Shown here: in pieces, positions 26,138-35,211 of the stretch
How positions within the stretch are numbered: position 1 is the first letter of the stretch
Layout: each line of letters begins with the position of its first letter
Source of the DNA: an uncultured Prevotellaceae bacterium
Lineage (GTDB): Bacteria > Bacteroidota > Bacteroidia > Bacteroidales > Bacteroidaceae
NCBI GenBank assembly: GCA_900314655.1
Contig: OMWC01000008.1
Span: 62,001-126,000, forward strand
Direction: 5' to 3'
DNA length: 64,000 nucleotides
The notes under the pieces: model-generated
The model's input: only the letters and a program-made list of their open reading frames with translations
What the model was told of the DNA's origin: nothing
Database searches by the model: none
Program-made: the position numbers and the translations under genes

Positions 26138-26569
26138 ATGATGTATCCAACTTTTGCAAGACGTAATTCGTGGCTGCCCACAGTGTTTAACGATTTCTTT
26201 GACACAGACTTCATGCCGAAGGCTAATGCTACGGCTCCAGCCATCAACGTGAAGGAAACGGACAAGGCTTATATCGTGGAACTGGCTGCTCCGGGCATGA
26301 AGAAGGAAAACTTCGACGTGAACATCAACCATGAGGGTAACCTGGTGATCAAGATGGAGAAAAAGCAGGAGCAGAAGGAGGAAAACAAGAATACGCGCTA
26401 TCTGCGCCGCGAGTTCAGCTATTCTCAGTATGAGCAGACGCTGATTCTGCCCGAGGATGTAGATAAGGAGAAGATTGCTGCCAAGGTGAACGACGGTGTG
26501 CTCACCGTGGACCTTCCGAAGATAGTGAAGGAGGAGGTCAAAGTGGCCAGGCAGATTAATATAGGATAA
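26138..26569 (+). CDS. Small heat shock protein, Hsp20/alpha-crystallin family
   Basis: A 143-aa chaperone that holds unfolding proteins in large oligomers. The alpha-crystallin domain spans about residues 35-138, with AAPGMKKENFDVNI, LRREFSYSQYEQTLILPEDV and the conserved GVLTVDLPK near its end. The N-terminal arm FARRNSWLPTVFNDFFD is usual. ATG 26138 is preferred because of the well-spaced GGAGG. Upstream AT-rich leader without a clear promoter match; expression is probably heat-inducible by family, not shown by sequence. Confidence 0.95.
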   Translation: MMYPTFARRNSWLPTVFNDFFDTDFMPKANATAPAINVKETDKAYIVELAAPGMKKENFDVNINHEGNLVIKMEKKQEQKEENKNTRYLRREFSYSQYEQTLILPEDVDKEKIAAKVNDGVLTVDLPKIVKEEVKVARQINIG

Positions 26570-26578
26570 AAATAAAAG

Positions 26579-26612
26579 CCTCTCCCCCAGCCCCTCCCCT
26601 TGGGGAGGGGAG
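26579..26612. repeat. GC-rich palindromic element after hsp20
   Basis: CCTCTCCCCCAGCCCCTCCC followed by CTTGGGGAGGGGAG. One-hairpin version of the dispersed family, 9 bases after the hsp20 stop; it may also stop transcription, though there is no T-tract. Confidence 0.7.
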
Positions 26613-26708
26613 TAAAGAGAAGGATTTTAGGCATAAAAAAGGTAATAAAGTATTGTTTGTTTTAGGATTGTAGTTAGATTTTAATTGTGTGATTGTTAGT
26701 TTTTTAAT

Positions 26709-26739
26709 CCCGAGTGTGTGAACATTCGGGATTTTTTTT
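26709..26739 (+). terminator. Intrinsic terminator before the antiporter gene
   Basis: CCCGAGTGT, 4-base loop, ACATTCGGG, A then eight T. Nine pairs with one G-T. It ends the upstream transcript only 18 bases before the next ATG. Confidence 0.85.
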
Positions 26740-26756
26740 GTAACTTCGCACCCGAA

Positions 26757-27683
26757 ATGAATATACTGTTTATTATTATCGGAATTGTGCTGGTGTTGTG
26801 GGGGGCTGACCGTCTGACCGACGGAGCCACGGCAATAGCCCAGCGACTGAATGTGCCGCAGATTGTGATCGGCCTTACGGTGGTGGCGATGGGAACGTCG
26901 GCACCTGAGTTTTTCGTGAGTTTTGTGTCAGCCCTGAAGGGTACTACGGATATGGCCGTAGGAAACGTGGTGGGTTCGAATATTTTCAATACGATGCTTA
27001 TCGTGGGCGTTGCTGCTATGGTGGCGCCAATGACCATTGCCAAGAATACGGTGAAGAAGGACATTCCTTGTGCGGTGGGCGCTTCGCTGATGCTGGCGGT
27101 GATGAGTCTCGACAATGAGATTTCCCGTCTGGATGCGGTGTTGCTCTTCATCGCCTTCCTGCTGTTTATGGCTTATACCTTGCGTCTGGCCAAGACGGGA
27201 GAGAAAGAAGACGAAACTGTCATCAAAAAGATGAAGCCCTTGAAGGCTGCATTCCTGGTGCTGCTGGGACTGGCCTGTCTGATAGTGGGCAGTAATCTTT
27301 TTGTGGAATCAGCCTCGGCGGTAGCTAAGTCGCTGGGCGTGAGTGATGCTATGATTGGTCTGACCATCGTGGCTGGCGGCACGTCGCTGCCCGAACTGGC
27401 TACGAGTGTGGTGGCAGCGATGAAGGGCCGTTCTTCGATTGCCATCGGTAATGTGATAGGTTCCAACGTGTTTAATATCCTGATGATTCTGGGCATTACC
27501 GGAATCATCTGCCCGATGGACCTGCACGGCATTACGCTCGTGGATATGGGTGTGCTCTTCGGCAGTATGTTGTTGCTTTGGGGCTTCTCCTATACGAAAT
27601 ATACGGTGGCCCGCTGGGAAGGCGCCTTGCTGACGGTGCTCTTCGGTTGCTATATGGGCTGGCTGATTTATCAGGTGATGTAG
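26757..27683 (+). CDS. Calcium/sodium antiporter of the CaCA family
   Basis: A 308-aa protein with ten to eleven membrane segments. The two alpha-repeats that form the ion site are clear: VVAMGTSAPEFFVSFVSA in the first half and IVAGGTSLPELATSVVAA in the second, both with the essential acidic residue. This is the YrbG/CaX-like branch exchanging Ca2+ for Na+ or K+. The start is the ATG at 26757 just after a terminator; the word TAACTTCG at 26740 may be a degenerate -7 box. Confidence 0.93.
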   Translation: MNILFIIIGIVLVLWGADRLTDGATAIAQRLNVPQIVIGLTVVAMGTSAPEFFVSFVSALKGTTDMAVGNVVGSNIFNTMLIVGVAAMVAPMTIAKNTVKKDIPCAVGASLMLAVMSLDNEISRLDAVLLFIAFLLFMAYTLRLAKTGEKEDETVIKKMKPLKAAFLVLLGLACLIVGSNLFVESASAVAKSLGVSDAMIGLTIVAGGTSLPELATSVVAAMKGRSSIAIGNVIGSNVFNILMILGITGIICPMDLHGITLVDMGVLFGSMLLLWGFSYTKYTVARWEGALLTVLFGCYMGWLIYQVM

Positions 27684-27717
27684 AGCCCCCTCTGACTCCC
27701 CCGAAGGGGGAGGAGAT
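27684..27717. repeat. GC-rich palindromic element after the antiporter
   Basis: GCCCCCTCTGACTCCCCCGA followed by AGGGGGAGGAG. Same family, single hairpin. It is followed at once by two tandem copies of GTTTCAGGTTTAAA (27721-27750). Confidence 0.75.
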
Positions 27718-27762
27718 TTGGGTTTCAGGTTTAAAGTTTCAGGTTTAAAGATTAAAGAAGAT

Positions 27763-28482
27763 ATGATGAAGAAGTTTTTTTCGGTATTGATAGTTGCTGT
27801 ATTGCTGGTGTCTTGCCAGTCGAATGCAGCCAAGAAGGCTGATGTGGCTGCTACGCCTGTGGGAAATAGCCTTGCAGAGAAGATGAAGGCAGTGGAAGAG
27901 GGCGCTTCTGCCCAGTTTGCAGCCTTTGAGAAAGTGTATGCTGAATACGTGAAGGTTGCCGAAAGTGGCGATAAGGATAAGGCACAGTCGATGGAGCCTA
28001 AGCTGGAGAAACTTTATGCTGCCTACACGGCCGCTCAGGATTCGTTGCTTCGCGAACTGGTCTATGGCACGAAGTTTACCGATCTGGAGATGAACGACCT
28101 GGAGGGCAAACCCGTGAAGTTGAGTCAATGGGCAGGTAAAGGCAACTATGTGCTGATCGACTTCTGGGCTTCATGGTGCGGTCCCTGCCGTCAGGAGATG
28201 CCCAACGTGGTAGCCAATTACAAGAAATATCATGACAAGGGCTTCGAGGTTGTAGGCGTTTCGTTCGACAGCAAGGGTGCTGCTTGGCAGAAAGCAGTCA
28301 AGGATTTGGGCATGACTTGGCCTCAGATGAGTGATCTGAAGGGGTGGGAGAGTGCTGGAGCAAAGGTTTACGGCATCACTTCGATTCCCGCCAGCGTGCT
28401 GCTCGACGGCGAAGGCAAGATTGTAGGTATGAACCTGCGCGATGAAGCTTTAGGCGCAAAGCTTGCTGAAATCTATAAATAA
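27763..28482 (+). CDS. Thioredoxin-like (TlpA/ResA type) lipoprotein
   Basis: A 239-aa envelope protein. Lipobox LLVSC at residues about 13-17 of a short signal peptide, a helical region of about 85 residues (DUF4369-like position), then a thioredoxin domain with the active site FWASWCGPCRQEMPN and the cis-Pro segment TSIPASVLLDGEGKI. It is a thiol-disulfide oxidoreductase anchored in the outer or inner membrane facing the periplasm; peroxiredoxin-type activity is possible since AhpC/TSA-like features (FEVVGVSFDSKGAAW) are present. Followed 12 bases later by queF. Confidence 0.9.
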   Translation: MMKKFFSVLIVAVLLVSCQSNAAKKADVAATPVGNSLAEKMKAVEEGASAQFAAFEKVYAEYVKVAESGDKDKAQSMEPKLEKLYAAYTAAQDSLLRELVYGTKFTDLEMNDLEGKPVKLSQWAGKGNYVLIDFWASWCGPCRQEMPNVVANYKKYHDKGFEVVGVSFDSKGAAWQKAVKDLGMTWPQMSDLKGWESAGAKVYGITSIPASVLLDGEGKIVGMNLRDEALGAKLAEIYK

Positions 28483-28494
28483 GAAACGAGGCTC

Positions 28495-28977
28495 ATGGAA
28501 ATGAATAACGGCAACAGCCAGACGAGAAAGGACGAAGGTCTGCAGGCACTGGGGCAGAAGACGAAATATCGTGACGACTATGCCCCGGAGGTCCTGGAGA
28601 CGTTCGTCAACAAGCATCCCGGAAATGATTATTGGGTAAGGTTCAATTGCCCGGAGTTTACCACGCTGTGCCCGATTACCGGGCAGCCCGACTTTGCGGA
28701 AATTCGCATCATGTATGTGCCTGATGAACTGATGGTGGAGAGCAAGAGCCTGAAACTGTATCTGTTCTCCTTCCGCAATCATGGAGATTTCCACGAAGAT
28801 TGCGTGAACATCATCATGAAGGACCTGATCAAGCTGATGAATCCCAAATATATTGAGGTGAAGGGTTTGTTCACTCCGCGAGGAGGCATCAGCATCTGGC
28901 CTTATGCCAACTATGGCCGTCCAGGCACGAAATATGAGCGCCTGGCCGAAGAGCGGTTTGCCGCGCAGCAGCTTTAA
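28495..28977 (+). CDS. queF: NADPH-dependent 7-cyano-7-deazaguanine reductase (preQ1 synthase)
   Basis: Reduces preQ0 to preQ1 in queuosine synthesis (160 aa, the short unimodular type). Catalytic Cys in [15 protein letters not shown], the NADPH-binding QueF motif [20 protein letters not shown] and the closing [11 protein letters not shown] are all present. No other queuosine gene and no preQ1 riboswitch is seen nearby. Confidence 0.95.
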   Translation: MEMNNGNSQTRKDEGLQALGQKTKYRDDYAPEVLETFVNKHPGNDYWVRFNCPEFTTLCPITGQPDFAEIRIMYVPDELMVESKSLKLYLFSFRNHGDFHEDCVNIIMKDLIKLMNPKYIEVKGLFTPRGGISIWPYANYGRPGTKYERLAEERFAAQQL

Positions 28978-28980
28978 ATC

Positions 28981-29736
28981 CTAATTCTTGCGGTAGTATC
29001 CTTTTTCCGTACCGTCCTTGTAGCGGATTCTCAGGGTGTCCTTTACCATAAAAAGAATATCTACCGTATCGCTGTTGGGCTTTTCCTTGGCAGCCTGTAG
29101 GCTGTCGAGGCTACGGCTCCGTTCGGTAAGCACCAGCTTACCATTGTAGATGTGCCATTCCGTGTAGCGTTTGGGCGTGGGGTAGATGACAGGACTGTCT
29201 TTGCTCTGGTTGCGGCTATACTGATAGCCAATGGGCTGGGCCGTATAGGAACGCTTCAGTGCAAAGCCTATTTCCACGGGCTTCATCTGTTCTTCCAGCA
29301 TGGAATCAATCTCAGCCATAGCTTCTTTGTCAATGACCGGCATGGAGCCCATGGCTGCCGACTCTCGTTTGATGGGTTTCTCCAGATTCACCCATTCCCC
29401 CTTCAGCTGGTCAAGGTCGATGACAAGGTCGGCCTTCTTTTTGTCTTTTCCGTTTACGATCAGGCATACCCAGTCGCCTACGCTCGGGTGGCCGATAATA
29501 CGTTGACGCTTGCGGGCTTCGATGATGTCGTAGGTGACGGGATCTCCTCCTTTGCCTGAAAGGAATACCAAGACAGAATCCGTGCATCCGTCGCAGGCCA
29601 GGCCGTAGAGTGTGGAATCGCCTTTGATACTGGTGCTGAGGCCTACGTTTTTTTCAGGCTTTTGCTCTTCTTTGTTGCCGCATCCCGAAACAAGAGCGAG
29701 GATGGCGGCTATTATTAATATGGTATTATTTCTCAT
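28981..29736 (-). CDS. Lipoprotein of unknown function
   Basis: A 251-aa lipoprotein with lipobox LVSGC at residues about 15-19, giving a mature protein starting CGNKEEQK. The body has two beta-rich parts, around residues 35-110 (SIKGDSTLYGLACDGCTDSV) and 150-250. The two cysteines in ACDGCTD might bind metal or form a disulfide. Similar small lipoproteins occur in Bacteroidota without assigned role. Convergent to queF. A TATCTTTG word on the minus strand (29755-29762) may be its -7 box. Confidence 0.75.
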   Translation of the reverse strand: MRNNTILIIAAILALVSGCGNKEEQKPEKNVGLSTSIKGDSTLYGLACDGCTDSVLVFLSGKGGDPVTYDIIEARKRQRIIGHPSVGDWVCLIVNGKDKKKADLVIDLDQLKGEWVNLEKPIKRESAAMGSMPVIDKEAMAEIDSMLEEQMKPVEIGFALKRSYTAQPIGYQYSRNQSKDSPVIYPTPKRYTEWHIYNGKLVLTERSRSLDSLQAAKEKPNSDTVDILFMVKDTLRIRYKDGTEKGYYRKN

Positions 29737-29893
29737 TATTCGTTAAATTTGCTGCAAAGATAAATAATTTTCCATTTATTTGATTCCCAATTAAGAAAAA
29801 ATATCTATATTTGCAATCTAAATACAATTCATACAGCTTATCAATATCAGTTACAATAGTTGAATAATCAACTTATACTCAAAACTTAGATTT

Positions 29894-31669
29894 ATGAAGA
29901 AAAGAATTCAGTTTAGCCTCGTATATCGTGATATGTGGCAGAGTTCAGGAAAGTTCCAGCCCCGCAAGGATCAGTTGGAACGTGTTGCCCCAGCCATTAT
30001 CGATATGGGATGCTTTGATCGTGTGGAGACAAACGGCGGTGCCTTTGAACAAGTGAACCTGCTGGCAGGAGAGAATCCTAATGCAGCCGTGCGCGCTTTT
30101 TGCAAGCCTTTCAATGAGGTGGGCATCAAGACGCACATGCTGGACCGCGGACTCAATGCCCTGCGTATGTATCCTGTGCCCGATGATGTACGTGAGCTGC
30201 AATATAAGGTGAAGCATGCTCAGGGAGTGGATATCCCCCGTATCTTCTGCGGATTGAATGATACCCGAAACATTATCCCCAGCATCAAGTGGGCCAAGGC
30301 TGCCGGCATGACGCCGCAGGCCACGCTCTGTATTACCACTTCGCCCGTGCATACCGTGGAGTATTATAGCGGTATTGCCGACGAACTGATAGCTGCCGGA
30401 GCCGAGGAAATCTGTCTGAAGGATATGGCCGGTATCGGACAGCCCGCCATGCTCGGCGCTCTCACAAAAGCCATCAAGACCAAGCATCCTGATATCATTA
30501 TCCAGTATCACGGCCATAGTGGCCCCGGCCTTTCCATGGCCAGTATCCTGGAGGTCTGCAACAATGGCGCCGATGTCATTGACACCGCTATCGAGCCGCT
30601 TTCTTGGGGTAAGGTTCATCCCGATATCATCTCCGTTCAGTCGATGCTGAAGAATGAAGGCTTCGAAGTGAAGGAAATCAATATGAATGCATACATGCAG
30701 GCCCGTTCGCTGACCCAGGAGTTTATTGACGACTGGTTGGGCTATTTCATCAATCCGGGTAACAAGCACATGTCCAGCCTGCTGCTGGGATGCGGACTTC
30801 CCGGCGGTATGATGGGTTCAATGATGGCCGACCTGGCAGGTATGCATCGTACCATCAACTCTATCCGTGCCAAGAAGGGCCTCCACGAGTATAATACCGA
30901 TGAGATGCTCGTGAAACTCTTTGAGGAAGTGGAATATGTATGGCCGCGTGTGGGTTATCCTCCATTGGTGACACCGTTCTCGCAATATGTGAAGAACATA
31001 GCCTTGATGAACCTCCTCACCATCGAGCAGGGCAAGGGTCGTTTCGTGATGATGGACGATTCCATGTGGGGCATGATTCTCGGAAAGAGTGGAAAAATCC
31101 CCGGAGAGATTGCTCCCGAACTGAAAGAACTGGCTGCCAAGCAGGGACGCGAGTTTACGGATGCTGACCCGCATACGCTCATACCCAATGCACTCGATGA
31201 TTTCCGCAAGGAGATGGATGAGAACGGCTGGGACTATGGCCAGGATGACGAAGAACTCTACGAACTGGGTATGCACCCCGAGCAGTATCGCGATTTCAAG
31301 AGCGGTATAGCCAAGAAGCGTATGCTCGCTGACCTGCAGAAAGCAAAGGATGCACGTCTGGGCTCGAAGCTTTCTCCCGAAGAACTCGCTGCCTTTAAGC
31401 ATGCCAAGGCCGATGCACTGGTGGCTCCCGTGAAGGGACAGGTGTATTATCAGTTCTCTGGCGAAGGTGAGTGCGCTCCCTGCATTGAGCCGTTCATCGG
31501 AGCAGAATATAAGGAAGGCGACACCTTCTGCTATATTCAGGCCAGCTGGGGAGAGATAGTTCCTGTTCCCGCAGCACTTGGCGGTAAGCTCGTAGAGATT
31601 TCGGCCAAGCAGGGAAGCAAGGTTCAGAAAGGCCAGACCCTGGCTTGGATAGAGCGTCCTAAGGATTAA
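29894..31669 (+). CDS. Oxaloacetate decarboxylase/pyruvate carboxylase-type carboxyltransferase, lacking the biotin lysine
   Basis: A 591-aa protein. The N-terminal TIM-barrel carboxyltransferase domain has YRDMWQSSGK, EICLKDMAGIG and the metal-binding YHGHSGPG. A PYC/OADA helical domain follows (DEMLVKLFEEVEYVWPRVG). The C-terminal biotinyl-like domain (about residues 510-590) keeps the fold, with GGKLVEISAKQGSKVQKGQ, but where biotin-bearing proteins have the AMKM motif it reads QASWGE (about 549-554). Known Bacteroidota relatives share this. It probably decarboxylates or transcarboxylates with a separate biotin carrier, but the activity is uncertain. No partner subunits adjacent. Confidence 0.85.
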   Translation: MKKRIQFSLVYRDMWQSSGKFQPRKDQLERVAPAIIDMGCFDRVETNGGAFEQVNLLAGENPNAAVRAFCKPFNEVGIKTHMLDRGLNALRMYPVPDDVRELQYKVKHAQGVDIPRIFCGLNDTRNIIPSIKWAKAAGMTPQATLCITTSPVHTVEYYSGIADELIAAGAEEICLKDMAGIGQPAMLGALTKAIKTKHPDIIIQYHGHSGPGLSMASILEVCNNGADVIDTAIEPLSWGKVHPDIISVQSMLKNEGFEVKEINMNAYMQARSLTQEFIDDWLGYFINPGNKHMSSLLLGCGLPGGMMGSMMADLAGMHRTINSIRAKKGLHEYNTDEMLVKLFEEVEYVWPRVGYPPLVTPFSQYVKNIALMNLLTIEQGKGRFVMMDDSMWGMILGKSGKIPGEIAPELKELAAKQGREFTDADPHTLIPNALDDFRKEMDENGWDYGQDDEELYELGMHPEQYRDFKSGIAKKRMLADLQKAKDARLGSKLSPEELAAFKHAKADALVAPVKGQVYYQFSGEGECAPCIEPFIGAEYKEGDTFCYIQASWGEIVPVPAALGGKLVEISAKQGSKVQKGQTLAWIERPKD

Positions 31670-31670
31670 G

Positions 31671-32228
31671 ATGAAGATGGATTATCAATCCGTTATCAAT
31701 CAGTTTTACAAGGAGGATGATGCCCTGAAGCACATCCTCCTTGTGCATAGCCGGCAGGTGGCCGACAGGGCATTGCTCATCTGTAGGAATCATCCCGAGT
31801 TAGGCCTCTCCCCGGAGTTTCTGGAGGCTGCGGCAATGCTTCACGACATAGGCATTATCCAATGTGATGCACCGTCGATTCATTGTCATGGCAGCCAGCC
31901 CTATATCTGCCATGGGCGTCTGGGGGCTGAAATGCTCAGAGGCATTCATGTCGGTGATTGCGACATGGAGGCATTGGCTCGTGTATGTGAGCGGCATACG
32001 GGTGCAGGGCTAAGTAAACGGGAGATTGTGGAGCAGGGACTGCCGTTGCCACATCAGGACTACTTGCCCGAGACTGTGGCCGAACAGGTTATTTGCTATG
32101 CTGATAAATTCTATTCAAAGACCAGGATAGGAGAGGAAAAAACCATTGCGCAGGCAGAGCGATCTCTGGCAAAATTCGGTGAGGAGGGTTTGCTGAGATT
32201 CCGTAAATGGGTGCAAATGTTTGAGTGA
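31671..32228 (+). CDS. HD-domain phosphohydrolase
   Basis: A 185-aa protein with an HD fold: metal ligands in HILLVHSRQVADRA, the HD pair in AAMLHDIGIIQCD, and later histidines in HCHGSQPYICHG. Domain members hydrolyse phosphomonoesters or nucleotides; substrate unknown. Starts 1 base after the stop of the carboxyltransferase, so co-transcribed. Confidence 0.85.
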   Translation: MKMDYQSVINQFYKEDDALKHILLVHSRQVADRALLICRNHPELGLSPEFLEAAAMLHDIGIIQCDAPSIHCHGSQPYICHGRLGAEMLRGIHVGDCDMEALARVCERHTGAGLSKREIVEQGLPLPHQDYLPETVAEQVICYADKFYSKTRIGEEKTIAQAERSLAKFGEEGLLRFRKWVQMFE

Positions 32229-32240
32229 TGAGTGGAGTCT

Positions 32241-32323
32241 GAAAAGTGAAGAATGAAAAAAAAAGGTGAAAATAAACGCCGTTTTGAAAGATTCTTCTCT
32301 TTTCACTCTTCACTTTTAGTATA
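32241..32323 (+). repeat. Long hairpin of simple GAAGTGAA-type words before the LptD-like gene
   Basis: AAAGTGAAGAATGAAAA and TTTTCACTCTTCACTTT are inverted copies with one mismatch. It could fold in RNA and stop the HD-gene transcript. A -7 box TACCTTTG follows at 32330-32337. Confidence 0.7.
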
Positions 32324-32351
32324 AATTGCTACCTTTGCACTCAGTTTCGTT

Positions 32352-35192
32352 ATGAGAAGAAAGACATTAATATTTCTGTTGCTGGGGGTCTTCATTTTTA
32401 TGATGGCCGATACCAACATGCCTCTTTTCAAACGAAAGAACAAGCAAGCCGTGAAGGATTCCCTGGAAATGTCAGAACTGACAGCGTCTGATTCATTGGA
32501 AACAGATTCGCTTCCGGTGGATTCCAAGGACGGCGTTCCGGATACAGCCAAGATGGACTCGCTGGAGCTGGCCATCTATAAGCACAACAAAGCCGTTGAC
32601 GACTCCATTAAGGCCGACAGTGTCTTCAGGGCGAAGGCCGGCGGTATTGATGCCCCGGTGACCTATGAAGCACAGGATTCGCTGGTTTATGATGCAGCCA
32701 CGAAGACTGCCCATCTCTACGGTAAGGCCAAGGTGAAATATACCAATATGGATCTGTCGAGCGAAAAGGTCTATATGAGCCTTGACAGCAGTATCGTTCA
32801 TGCCACGGGCGTGGCCGACACGGCCGGTAACTTGTCGGGTACTCCTGTCTTTAAGATGGGGTCAGATACTTATGAGAACGACACGATGGCCTTCAACTTC
32901 AAGTCGAAGAAGGGCCTGATCAGCAATGTCTATACGGAACAGGAAGACGGATTCCTGCGCAGTCAGCGGGCAAAGCGCGACAGTTCGGGCGCACTCTATC
33001 TGACGCATGGCCGCTATACGACCTGTGATGAGGAGCATCCCGACTTCTATATCGCACTATCCCGAGCCAAGGTGCGCCCAGGAAAGGATGTCGTCTTCGG
33101 ACCCGCCTACCTCGTGGTGGCCGATGTGCCCCTGCCTTTGGCCATTCCTTACGGTTTCTTCCCATTCACGAAGAGTTACAGCAGCGGTTTCATTATGCCT
33201 ACCTATGGCGATGAGAGTAGCCGTGGATTCTATCTCCGCGATGGCGGTTACTATTTCGCGATGAGCGACAAATGGGACCTGAAGGTGCTGGGTGAGATCT
33301 ATACCAAGGGCTCGTGGGGATTGAGTGCTGCCAGCAACTACCGAAAGCGTTACCGTTACAATGGTAGTTTCATGATTCGCTATCAGGACACGAAGAATGG
33401 TGACAAGGGTATGCCCGATTTCACGGAAGAGGAGAGTTTCAAGGTCCAGTGGCAGCATCATCAGGATCCCAAGGCCAATCCGTTTACTAATTTCTCGGCG
33501 AGTGTCAACTTCGCCACGTCCAGTTTTGAGCGCAACAATCTCAGCAGTCTGTATAATCCCCAGGCCATGACACAAAGCCAGCGCATGTCGAATGTTTCAT
33601 GGACGACCACATTCTCAAGTATAGGCATGACGCTCTCTGGTGGAGTAAGCCTGAACCAGAATATGCGTGACTCTGTTATCGACCTGACGTTGCCCGACCT
33701 CAATATCACCGTGGCACGATTCTTTCCGTTCAAGCGTAAGAAGGCGGCAGGAGACGAACGTTGGTATGAGAAGATTGCCTTTAGATATACGGGCCGACTG
33801 TCAAACACCATCAGTACGAAGGAGAATAAGTTGCTGCATTCCAGCCTGACGAAGGACTGGAAGAATGGTATGGAACACAGGGTCCCCATCAGTGCCTCGT
33901 TCACCTTGTTCAACTACCTGACCATTACCCCGCAGCTAAATTTGACCGACCGCATGTATTTGAACAAGGCAAATCGGTCGTGGGATGCTGCCCGTCAGGT
34001 GGAGAAGATTGATACGGTGAGAGGATTCTATAATGTGTTTGACTGGGATTTCAGCATTCAGGCTAATACCAAGCTTTACGGATTCTTCATTCCCAACCGT
34101 AAGATATTCGGCGACAAGGTGCAGGCCATCCGTCATATGTTTACGCCGTCGGTGAGTTTCAATTTCCATCCGGATTTTGGAGCGGAGCAATGGGGTATCT
34201 ACAAGACTTACACGAAGACCGATGCCGACGGCAATGTGTCGCTCGTGCGCTATTCTCCCTATTCGGGCATGGGCATCTCGTCTCCTCCAGGTATAGGCCG
34301 TTCGGGTAGTATCTCGATGAGTATCAACAACAACCTGGAGATGAAGATCAAGTCGGACAAGGATTCCACGGGTGTAAAGAAAATAAGCCTGATAGATGAA
34401 CTGGGGGCATCGATGTCGTACAACATGGCCGCCAAGGTAAGGCCGTGGAGTGACCTTGACACGCACATCCGTCTGAAACTCTCGAAGAGTTATACGTTCA
34501 ATATGTCGGCATCCTTTGCTACGTATGCGTATGAACTCGATGAGAACGACCGTCCTTATGTCGGAACACGTACAGAGTATAGCTATGGCCGATTCGGACG
34601 TTTCAAGGGAACTTCCCAAACGATATCCTACACGCTTAATCCTGAGAAAATCAAGAAGTTCTTCGGCGGTAAGAAAGATGACGACGACAAGAAGCGCAAT
34701 GAGGATGATGATTATGACACCGGTGTAGAAACCAATATCGACGCTGACCTGGAGAAAGGAAAGCATGGCGCAGAGCGCAAAGGCGGTAAAGCCGAGACGG
34801 ATGCTGACGGCTATGTCTCGTTCTCAATGCCTTGGTCGATTACTTTCGGCTATGGTATCACGATGTCTGAGAATACCGGCGGAACCTTTAATAAGGAACG
34901 CATGCGCTATCCTTATATGTTCACGCAGAACCTCAACATCAGCGGTAACATCCGTATCAGCGAGGGATGGAATATCAATTTCGTCAGCGGTTACGACTTT
35001 AATTTCCACAAGCTGTCGATGACCACAGCCTCTCTTTCGCGCGACCTTCACTGTTTCAACATGAGTTGTTCGGTGGTGCTGGCACCCTATACCAGTTATA
35101 ACTTCTCCTTCCGTTGTAATGCAGCCACGCTTACCGATGCGCTCAAATACGACAAGCGTTCAGGTTATACCAACGCGGTACAGTGGTATTAA
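32352..35192 (+). CDS. Putative LPS assembly protein LptD-like (OstA) outer-membrane protein
   Basis: A 946-aa outer-membrane protein. A hydrophobic N-terminal segment (TLIFLLLGVFIFMMADTNM) precedes an OstA/LptA-like beta-jellyroll (about residues 95-230, HLYGKAKVKYTNMDLSSEKV), then a long barrel with GFFPFTKSYSSGFIMPTYG, a strong LptD-like signature. An acidic-basic insertion KKDDDDKKRNEDDDYDTG sits in a late loop (about residue 775). The C-terminus is aromatic (AVQWY). In Bacteroidota this family is taken as the LptD homologue placing LPS or lipooligosaccharide in the outer leaflet. TACCTTTG at 32330-32337 is the likely -7 box. Confidence 0.87.
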   Translation: MRRKTLIFLLLGVFIFMMADTNMPLFKRKNKQAVKDSLEMSELTASDSLETDSLPVDSKDGVPDTAKMDSLELAIYKHNKAVDDSIKADSVFRAKAGGIDAPVTYEAQDSLVYDAATKTAHLYGKAKVKYTNMDLSSEKVYMSLDSSIVHATGVADTAGNLSGTPVFKMGSDTYENDTMAFNFKSKKGLISNVYTEQEDGFLRSQRAKRDSSGALYLTHGRYTTCDEEHPDFYIALSRAKVRPGKDVVFGPAYLVVADVPLPLAIPYGFFPFTKSYSSGFIMPTYGDESSRGFYLRDGGYYFAMSDKWDLKVLGEIYTKGSWGLSAASNYRKRYRYNGSFMIRYQDTKNGDKGMPDFTEEESFKVQWQHHQDPKANPFTNFSASVNFATSSFERNNLSSLYNPQAMTQSQRMSNVSWTTTFSSIGMTLSGGVSLNQNMRDSVIDLTLPDLNITVARFFPFKRKKAAGDERWYEKIAFRYTGRLSNTISTKENKLLHSSLTKDWKNGMEHRVPISASFTLFNYLTITPQLNLTDRMYLNKANRSWDAARQVEKIDTVRGFYNVFDWDFSIQANTKLYGFFIPNRKIFGDKVQAIRHMFTPSVSFNFHPDFGAEQWGIYKTYTKTDADGNVSLVRYSPYSGMGISSPPGIGRSGSISMSINNNLEMKIKSDKDSTGVKKISLIDELGASMSYNMAAKVRPWSDLDTHIRLKLSKSYTFNMSASFATYAYELDENDRPYVGTRTEYSYGRFGRFKGTSQTISYTLNPEKIKKFFGGKKDDDDKKRNEDDDYDTGVETNIDADLEKGKHGAERKGGKAETDADGYVSFSMPWSITFGYGITMSENTGGTFNKERMRYPYMFTQNLNISGNIRISEGWNINFVSGYDFNFHKLSMTTASLSRDLHCFNMSCSVVLAPYTSYNFSFRCNAATLTDALKYDKRSGYTNAVQWY

Positions 35193-35211
35193 GTTTTAAG
35201 ATTCTGAATTT

